A DNA stretch of 17,493 bases from Candidatus Saccharibacteria bacterium UBA5150 (GTDB taxonomy: Bacteria; Patescibacteriota; Saccharimonadia; Saccharimonadales; UBA4665): positions 1 through 17,493 of the forward strand of contig DHXS01000007.1 of NCBI GenBank assembly GCA_002413795.1, read 5' to 3'. The notes beneath the pieces are model-generated. The model did not search any database. It was not told where the DNA came from and saw only the letters and a list, made by a program, of their open reading frames with translations. Positions 12,765 through 17,493 of the stretch are shown here, piece after piece (the first letter of the stretch is position 1; each line of letters starts with the position of its first letter). The translations under genes were made by a program, and so were the position numbers.

Positions 12765-14555
12765 ATGAAAACCATTAAAACCCCTTCAACTACCCGCCAA
12801 ACGCTGGCCATTTATCGCCGCTACACTCGACGCTACCGGTTTGAATTTTTGGCAGCGGCGGTCGGTGCCGTCCTGGCCGTTATTGCCCAGGGCATGATTC
12901 CGCCGTACATCGTGGCTCGCATTTTCAGCAAGCTACAGTACGCCTACGCCCATCATCAGGCGCTTCATTTTTCGATGTTTAGTTCCTACTTTTATTGGTT
13001 TGCCGGGGCTATGTTGGTTGGCATGCTGCTTTGGCGTGTGCAGACCTATTATGTTTGGCGGTTCGAAGAAGCGGTTCAGCGCGATATAGCCAACGAGATA
13101 TATGATCACCTTCAGTCCCAAAGCCAGCGTTTTCATGCCGACCGTTTTGGCGGCGCGCTGGTTTCCCAGACCAACAAATTCCTGGGATCCTACGAACGAC
13201 TTATGGACGACCTTATCTGGACGATTTTGCCCGGCATCACGGCAGTCGTGGTTGCTATAGCTATACTGGCGTTTGTGGCTTGGCCCTACGCTCTTATTTT
13301 AGCCGCGGTCGTGGTAATTTACTTACTTTTGATGTCACGACGCGTAGCGAACCAAACGCCTTACAATGTAACCGTTGCCAAGCGGGAAAGCGAACAAACG
13401 GCTGCCTTAGCCGATGCCATAACCAACATGGGCACCATTCGGGCTTTCGCCGGCGACCGTTACGAATCCAACCGCTTCAGGGAATATACGCACCGCCATC
13501 ACCAGGCCTACAAAAAACTGACTGTCGAAGCCCTTAAAACCGACTCTCTAAGCCACGTCCAGACAAATGGTTTCCAAGTGCTGACCCTTTTGGGTGGCTT
13601 AATCGCCATTACTACCTATAGTCTTAATGTTAGTCTGTTATATCTGTTAATCAGCTATACGCAGAATATTGTGAATCGCTTGTGGGAATTCAGCCGACTG
13701 GTGAGAAACACCAACCGTAGTTTGGGCGATGCTTCCGAAATGACAGAAATATTGGGCCTGGTGCCCGAAATTAAAGACCCCCCACGACCGGAAAAAGTGC
13801 GGATGCACCGTGGCGAGGTGGTGTTCAAAGACGTCAGTTTTTCCTACCCCGAAAATGAGGAAGAGGCCCTGTTCGATAAGCTGAATCTCAAGATTAAGCC
13901 GGGTGAAAAAGTTGGCCTGGTCGGCCCCAGCGGCGGCGGCAAAACCACCATTACCAAGCTGCTACTGCGCTTTATGGACATCCAGAATGGCGAGATAACC
14001 GTTGACGGCCAAAATATTGCTCATATCGGGCAGACTGATCTGCGGTCACGGGTTGCCTATGTGGCGCAGGAGCCGATCCTGTTTCACCGTTCTCTGGCTG
14101 AAAATATCGGCTACGGCGACCTCGACGCCAGCCAAAAAGTCATAGAAGGCGTCGCCAAAATGGCTAACGCGCATGAGTTCATCAGCCAACTGCCCAAAGG
14201 CTACCGAACATTGGTGGGTGAGCGCGGCGTCAAGCTGAGCGGCGGCCAGCGCCAGCGGGTAGCCATTGCCCGGGCAATGCTGAAGAATGCGCCATTGCTG
14301 GTGCTGGATGAAGCCACTTCCTCGCTGGACTCCGAAAGCGAAGTCCTGATTCAAGAAGCTCTGTGGAAACTGATGGAAAGGCGCACAGCCATCGTCATTG
14401 CCCACCGGCTGAGCACCATCCAGAAAATGGACCGTATCATCGTGTTGGACGACGGCGAAGTCGTCGAACAGGGTTCGCACAAGGAGCTGCTGGCCAAAAA
14501 AGGCACTTACGCCCGCTTGTGGTCGCACCAATCCGGCGGCTTTATCAACGAATAA
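12765..14555 (+). CDS. ABC exporter half-transporter (type IV, MsbA/multidrug-like)
   Basis: This 596-residue protein has an N-terminal ABC_membrane domain with six helices (about residues 25-325) fused to one nucleotide-binding domain (about 345-590). It should work as a homodimer, exporting lipids, peptides or drugs. The motifs are complete: Walker A GPSGGGKTT (near 386), Q-loop AQEPILF (near 434), signature LSGGQRQR (near 490), Walker B LLVLDEATSS (near 510) and H-loop AHRLST (near 545). Substrate cannot be inferred, and no partner half-transporter is adjacent. Translation starts at the ATG 7 bases after AGGAAGG, which sits in a hairpin loop; a long leader with a possible 17-codon ORF precedes it. 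Its TAA directly abuts the stop of the convergent DUF2127 gene. Confidence 0.95.
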   Translation: MKTIKTPSTTRQTLAIYRRYTRRYRFEFLAAAVGAVLAVIAQGMIPPYIVARIFSKLQYAYAHHQALHFSMFSSYFYWFAGAMLVGMLLWRVQTYYVWRFEEAVQRDIANEIYDHLQSQSQRFHADRFGGALVSQTNKFLGSYERLMDDLIWTILPGITAVVVAIAILAFVAWPYALILAAVVVIYLLLMSRRVANQTPYNVTVAKRESEQTAALADAITNMGTIRAFAGDRYESNRFREYTHRHHQAYKKLTVEALKTDSLSHVQTNGFQVLTLLGGLIAITTYSLNVSLLYLLISYTQNIVNRLWEFSRLVRNTNRSLGDASEMTEILGLVPEIKDPPRPEKVRMHRGEVVFKDVSFSYPENEEEALFDKLNLKIKPGEKVGLVGPSGGGKTTITKLLLRFMDIQNGEITVDGQNIAHIGQTDLRSRVAYVAQEPILFHRSLAENIGYGDLDASQKVIEGVAKMANAHEFISQLPKGYRTLVGERGVKLSGGQRQRVAIARAMLKNAPLLVLDEATSSLDSESEVLIQEALWKLMERRTAIVIAHRLSTIQKMDRIIVLDDGEVVEQGSHKELLAKKGTYARLWSHQSGGFINE

Positions 14556-15047
14556 CTAAGCGGCAGGTTGCGGTTCATGGCGGACTTTTTGCCATTCGCG
14601 ATAAATCAGCCAGATAATGAAGATATCAAGCACGGTTAGAAAGGCGAAGCCGAAACCGGGCGAAACTATAAGCTGGTAGGCTTGGTAAACCAGGAACAGG
14701 CTCAGAGCGCCAAGCGCCCAGGGGTAAGCCCACAACTTATTGAGTAGCAGGCAGGTCACCAGCACTACCTTGACCAGGCCGTGAGTCAACAGGAATAAAG
14801 CGGCGTAGATGTTATGGCCGGCCGCCAGGTTGTGGCCGGCGTGAGCAATATGCGTGGCAATAAGATTATGCGGATTTTCCTGCAGGGCGTCTTGGGTCAG
14901 GAAACCCGTAATACCGTTAATAGTATGCGGACTGAGCGTCAGCACCAACACGCCGCCAATCAGCTCCAGCACGCCATCAACGCCCTTGATGATAATACCT
15001 ATCTCGTAGGTCTTGTCGAGCAGAGTTTTAGGATGGAACCACGGCAT
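14556..15047 (-). CDS. DUF2127 family membrane protein
   Basis: From the ATG at 15047 the product has 163 residues with about four helices, near 15-37, 78-100, 103-120 and 127-148. It opens KTLLDKTYEIGIIIKGVDGVLELIGGVL and contains the HGLVKVVLVTCLLLNKLWAYPWAL stretch typical of DUF2127, a family of predicted membrane proteins without known activity. The frame extends upstream to 15275, but that part is a K/P-rich shadow of the acidic L25 tail, so the start at 15047, 19 bases after the L25 stop, is preferred. It is likely cotranscribed with L25. The ribosome site is weak (GAAAG). Confidence 0.87.
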   Translation of the reverse strand: MPWFHPKTLLDKTYEIGIIIKGVDGVLELIGGVLVLTLSPHTINGITGFLTQDALQENPHNLIATHIAHAGHNLAAGHNIYAALFLLTHGLVKVVLVTCLLLNKLWAYPWALGALSLFLVYQAYQLIVSPGFGFAFLTVLDIFIIWLIYREWQKVRHEPQPAA

Positions 15048-15066
15048 GGCTAAGCTTTCGGCTATT

Positions 15067-15822
15067 CTATTCGGGTTTCTTGTCTTCTTTGGTGGCTTCG
15101 TCGGAGTCCGGTTTGGCTTCTTTTTGGTCTTCCGAGGCCTGCTCGCCTTCTTCGGTAGCGCCTTCTTCGGCTCCGGCTTCACCCTCTGCTTCGGCGGCTT
15201 CTTCTTCAGGTTCGGCGTCGCCGCCGGCGGCATCGTTGGCGGCGGCCAGGGCGCTAGGTTCATAAACGGTGGCAATGGTGTGTTCCAGCTCGGTTTCCAG
15301 CTCCACGCCCTCCGGAATGGTCAGCTCGGCCACCGTGACGTGGTCGCCGATTTCTACCAGCTTCTCAGCATCATATTCCAGGAAGTCGGGCAATTTGGTG
15401 GCTATGGCCCTAACCTGAACGGCTTCCAGCTGGGTTAGAACAATCAGGCTGTTGCGCTCGGCCGGGCTGGATTCGTTGCCTTCGTCATAGCGCGGTCGCA
15501 GGGGTATTTCGGCCTCGACTTTTTGGTCTTTGTCGACGGCGTTAAATACCAGATGGGTCAGCACATGCTTTTTGGGATCGAAGGCGGCGTCTTTGATAAG
15601 GGCCACGTAACTTTGGTCGGCGGTCTTGAGTTCAATCGGGTGGTGTTTGCCGGCCTGCTGCCAAACTTTGAACATTTGAATATAATTGCCCTGCACCACC
15701 ACCGATTCTTTGCCGTGGTCGTGAATAACCGCCGGAACCGTGCCATCATTACGCAAATGCTTGACGGCTTTGCCGGTAACTTTGCGCGGTTCGAGCGTTA
15801 AACTAATAGTATCTTGGGCCAT
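15067..15822 (-). CDS. rplY: 50S ribosomal protein L25 / general stress protein Ctc
   Basis: The 251-residue protein has the N-terminal L25 domain that binds 5S rRNA (about 5-93, opening ISLTLEPRKVTGKAVKHLRNDGTVPAVIH). The TL5/Ctc-type beta domain follows (about 100-190, with LEAVQVRAIATKLPDFLEYD and VGDHVTVAELTIPEGVELE-like sequence). A low-complexity acidic tail of about 60 residues (195-251), rich in E, A and D with late lysines, ends it. Two-domain L25 is usual outside gamma-proteobacteria; the long acidic tail is at the large end. It has a clear AGGAGAAG ribosome site (15840-15833), 10 bases before the ATG, and a TGTTATAAT promoter. Confidence 0.95.
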   Translation of the reverse strand: MAQDTISLTLEPRKVTGKAVKHLRNDGTVPAVIHDHGKESVVVQGNYIQMFKVWQQAGKHHPIELKTADQSYVALIKDAAFDPKKHVLTHLVFNAVDKDQKVEAEIPLRPRYDEGNESSPAERNSLIVLTQLEAVQVRAIATKLPDFLEYDAEKLVEIGDHVTVAELTIPEGVELETELEHTIATVYEPSALAAANDAAGGDAEPEEEAAEAEGEAGAEEGATEEGEQASEDQKEAKPDSDEATKEDKKPE

Positions 15823-15853
15823 CTCGGAACTACTTCTCCTGTGTGATTAGAGC

Positions 15854-15862
15854 ATTATAACA
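15854..15862 (-). promoter_or_regulatory. Extended -10 promoter of rplY
   Basis: TGTTATAAT on the minus strand is a perfect extended -10. The predicted start near 15847 gives a leader of about 25 bases that includes AGGAGAAG. No strong -35 is seen at the usual distance. Confidence 0.65.
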
Positions 15863-15905
15863 GATTGAATGGACGTTTGCACGCTAAACCGCTAAGCTTA
15901 ATAGG

Positions 15906-16511
15906 ATGTTTGATGTTTCCCATATTGTCCAGGTTGGCGGCCTGCTGCTGATCGCGGCGATTATTTTCGCCGAATCTGGCATGTTCGTCGGCTTTTTCTT
16001 CCCGGGTGATACCCTGCTACTAACGGCCGGCGTTTTTGCGGCTCAGGGCAAGTTGCCACTGGTTGCTACCATCGTAGTGGTTGCTCTGGCGGCCATTGCC
16101 GGCGACAACATCGGTTACCAGATCGGCAAACGCTACGGCCGGCGCCTATTCCGCAAGCCGGATGGCCTGGTTTTCAGGCAGGAATACATTCAAAAGGCCG
16201 AAAAATTCTACGAACGCTGGGGCAGCCGGGCCATGTTGGTAGCCCACTTTGTGCCGGTGGTTCGTACTTTTGTGCCACCGGTGGCTGGTGTAGCCCGCAT
16301 GAACTACAAGCAATATGTTTTGTTTGACGCCATCGGCGACAGCGCCTGGGCCATTAGCGTCACCTTAATCGGTTACTGGTTCGGCACCAAAATCCCCAAC
16401 ATCGACCATTACATCCTGCTGGCCGTGGGCGCCGTTATGCTCATAACGCTCGGCCCCACCCTTTATCACCTGGCGAAGGCCATCCGCGAAAAACGCCGCG
16501 GAAACGCATAA
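15906..16511 (+). CDS. DedA family membrane protein
   Basis: This 201-residue integral membrane protein belongs to the DedA/SNARE-associated (VTT) superfamily, whose bacterial members include undecaprenyl-phosphate and phospholipid flippases or transporters. Family marks are FAESGMFVGFFFPGDTLLL (about 21-39), GDNIGYQIGKRYGRRLF (about 66-82) and the later re-entrant motif HFVPVVRTFVPPVAGVARM (about 118-136). The acidic E23 and D35 and the arginine R124 that matter in studied members are present. Start ATG 15906 follows TTAATAGG, with no separate Shine-Dalgarno sequence at normal spacing. It is divergent from rplY. A role in recycling lipid carrier would fit with the peptidoglycan enzyme in this window, but that is inference. 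Confidence 0.93.
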   Translation: MFDVSHIVQVGGLLLIAAIIFAESGMFVGFFFPGDTLLLTAGVFAAQGKLPLVATIVVVALAAIAGDNIGYQIGKRYGRRLFRKPDGLVFRQEYIQKAEKFYERWGSRAMLVAHFVPVVRTFVPPVAGVARMNYKQYVLFDAIGDSAWAISVTLIGYWFGTKIPNIDHYILLAVGAVMLITLGPTLYHLAKAIREKRRGNA

Positions 16512-16515
16512 TAAA

Positions 16516-16974
16516 CTAGACTATAGGACCGGAAGTGGGCCGTACAGAAGGACGATCCCAGCCCTCAAGATCCCCGGACTGTACCGATCGTATTCCTCTA
16601 TATAAATTCCTCTGTTGGTCGGCCGACTCTTCAGACAGCAAGTTATTGCCTTCAATACCGCGCATCTCAACAATATTCCGGCCAAGCCGTCTAAATCGCT
16701 TGCGAGCGGCGTCTGCCCAGGCCGTTTCCGGATCTTCGAGAGGCAGTCCCTCACTGCGTGCTTTCATATCTCCGAAGTGAACTATATTTAGCAAGGCATT
16801 GTTGAAACGTCCCAAATACTGGGCCGAGGGAATTGCGAACTTATCATCGCCCGGATCTTCAACCAGTTCAAGTAAGACCTGGTGATACACAAGGCATGAC
16901 ATTGTAAACGCCTGATCGAGAAGCGTTTTCTCCTTACTAAGCGTGGAAGCAAACTCGAAATCTGATATAGCCAT
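16516..16974 (-). CDS. Hypothetical helical protein, 152 residues
   Basis: This soluble, probably all-helical protein (opening MAISDFEFASTLSKEKTLLDQAF) carries a basic helix in its middle (WADAARKRFRRLGRNIVEMRGIEG) and a polar, Pro/Ser-containing C-terminus. I recognise no family. GC in the lines counted is about 43-45%, lower than its neighbours. A perfect TGTTATAAT box ends 6 bases before the ATG, so the message should be leaderless, and the box overlaps the uvrA stop codon. The gene converges on dedA with four bases between stop codons. The promoter supports it being a real gene. Confidence 0.75.
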   Translation of the reverse strand: MAISDFEFASTLSKEKTLLDQAFTMSCLVYHQVLLELVEDPGDDKFAIPSAQYLGRFNNALLNIVHFGDMKARSEGLPLEDPETAWADAARKRFRRLGRNIVEMRGIEGNNLLSEESADQQRNLYRGIRSVQSGDLEGWDRPSVRPTSGPIV

Positions 16975-16980
16975 TTGTTT

Positions 16981-16989
16981 ATTATAACA
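16981..16989 (-). promoter_or_regulatory. Extended -10 promoter of a leaderless hypothetical gene
   Basis: TGTTATAAT on the minus strand is identical to the rplY box. Its last base lies 6 bases before the ATG at 16974, so transcription is predicted to begin at or next to the start codon. It overlaps the terminal codons of uvrA (stop at 16984-16982). Confidence 0.6.
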
Positions 16990-17493
16990 TTTTAGTCAAA
17001 TATTGGCCAGTGTAACTTTTTTTGACCTTGGCGACCTGTTCGGGAGTTCCCTGGGCGACAATTTCGCCGCCGGCGTTGCCGCCGTCAGGGCCCATATCGA
17101 TCAACCAGTCGGCGTTCTTAATAACGTCCAGGTTGTGTTCGATAACAATCATGCTGTTGCCGGCCTCGACCAGGGCGTGCAGCATGTGCAGCAGCTTGTC
17201 GACGTCGGCCATATGCAAGCCGGTGGTCGGCTCATCAAGCATATACAGGGTGCGGCCGGTGGGGCGGCGGCTGAGCTCGGTGCTGAGCTTGACGCGCTGG
17301 GCCTCGCCGCCGCTGAGCGTGGTAGCCGACTGGCCAAGCGCAATGTAACCCAGGCCGACGTCGACCAGGGTTTGCAGTTTGCGGGCGATGGCCGGGATAG
17401 TGCCGAAAAATTCCAGGGCCTGTTCGCAGGTCATGGCCAGCACGTCGGCGATGGTCCTGCCTCGGAAGCTCACCTCGAGCGCCTCGCGGTTGT
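16982..17493 (-). CDS. uvrA: Excinuclease ABC subunit A, C-terminal part
   Basis: The frame is open to the right edge, so about 170 C-terminal residues of a protein normally about 940 long are present. It begins NREALEVSFRGRTIADVL, passes through LQTLVDVGLGYIALGQ, then the second ABC signature TLSGGEAQRVKL (near 17280), Walker B LYMLDEPTTGLH and the H-loop MIVIEHNLDVI. It closes DWLIDMGPDGGNAGGEIVAQGTPEQVA and YTGQYLTKML, all hallmark UvrA sequence. UvrA is the damage-recognition ATPase that works with UvrB and UvrC; uvrC lies 5.5 kb away on the same strand. The GTG at 17473 is an internal valine codon, not a start. Confidence 0.96.
   Translation of the reverse strand, partial: NREALEVSFRGRTIADVLAMTCEQALEFFGTIPAIARKLQTLVDVGLGYIALGQSATTLSGGEAQRVKLSTELSRRPTGRTLYMLDEPTTGLHMADVDKLLHMLHALVEAGNSMIVIEHNLDVIKNADWLIDMGPDGGNAGGEIVAQGTPEQVAKVKKSYTGQYLTKML

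Noticed and set aside
15048..15275. N-terminal extension of the DUF2127 gene, giving a 239-residue protein with a K/P-rich head
   Set aside because: The extension lies wholly within the L25 acidic tail on the same strand in another frame. Lys/Pro-rich sequence is what a repetitive Glu/Ala-coding stretch gives when shifted. Membrane-protein sequence begins only after the ATG at 15047.
17473..17475. GTG as a start for a separate short gene at the right edge
   Set aside because: The frame continues upstream to the window edge with sequence that fits UvrA (NREALEVSFRG), so this is an internal valine codon.
1..17493. CRISPR array, insertion sequence, toxin-antitoxin pair or defence island
   Set aside because: I looked for regularly spaced direct repeats, transposase motifs with terminal inverted repeats, and paired small genes with typical overlaps, and found none. 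The palindromes reported are single copies in this window.

Overview
The window looks like a compact bacterial chromosome segment with high coding density, roughly 55-65% GC in most genes, gaps of a few bases between genes, and standard-code use of TGA as stop. The gene content is housekeeping plus small membrane and hypothetical genes: UvrA and UvrC, SecG, an M24 aminopeptidase, L25 with a long acidic tail, LemA-HtpX, and an unusually short 496-residue UvrC. Together with very short 5' leaders this suggests a Patescibacteria (CPR) genome, most likely Saccharibacteria. That assignment rests on protein character recalled from that group, not on a search. I put it at about 0.6.

Layout. Positions 1-2350 (minus) hold lemA, htpX and a six-helix membrane protein that runs off the left edge; the membrane protein starts at 894 and has no stop inside the window. 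Divergent from lemA is a D-alanyl-D-alanine carboxypeptidase (2425-3639, plus) carrying a striking 26-bp perfect palindrome inside its coding region. A tRNA-Leu(GAG)/tRNA-Val(TAC) pair follows on the minus strand. Next come a low-GC P-loop NTPase (3906-4436, plus) and a convergent FAD-linked oxidoreductase whose stop codon overlaps that of the NTPase. tRNA-Leu(CAG) (6102-6188) is preceded by a long near-perfect hairpin that abuts the stop codon of the next gene.

Positions 6289-11448 (minus) form a tight block in transcription order: uvrC, pepP-like peptidase, YvlD/holin-4 family membrane protein, secG (4-base overlap), and a membrane-anchored family 5 extracellular solute-binding protein. Upstream lie a small acidic ORF (11482-11742) and a tail-anchored lineage-type protein (11819-12523). 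A 241-bp divergent intergenic region then holds a candidate 17-codon leader ORF and a hairpin that displays the Shine-Dalgarno sequence in its loop, ahead of a half-size ABC exporter (12765-14555, plus). Facing it are a DUF2127 membrane protein and an L25/Ctc ribosomal protein (minus). DedA (15906-16511, plus), a low-GC hypothetical (16516-16974, minus) and the C-terminal part of UvrA (from 16982 to the right edge, minus) close the window.

The genes fall into envelope and peptidoglycan work (carboxypeptidase, LemA/HtpX, DedA, SecG, solute-binding protein, ABC exporter), nucleotide excision repair (UvrA, UvrC) and translation (three tRNAs, L25). I see no CRISPR array, insertion sequence, prophage or defence island. 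The most unusual signals are non-coding or residue-level: the intragenic palindrome, the tRNA-proximal hairpin, the leader of the ABC exporter, a recurrent extended -10 promoter type placed almost on top of start codons, and a UvrC that lacks the cysteines known to bind an iron-sulfur cluster in other bacteria.
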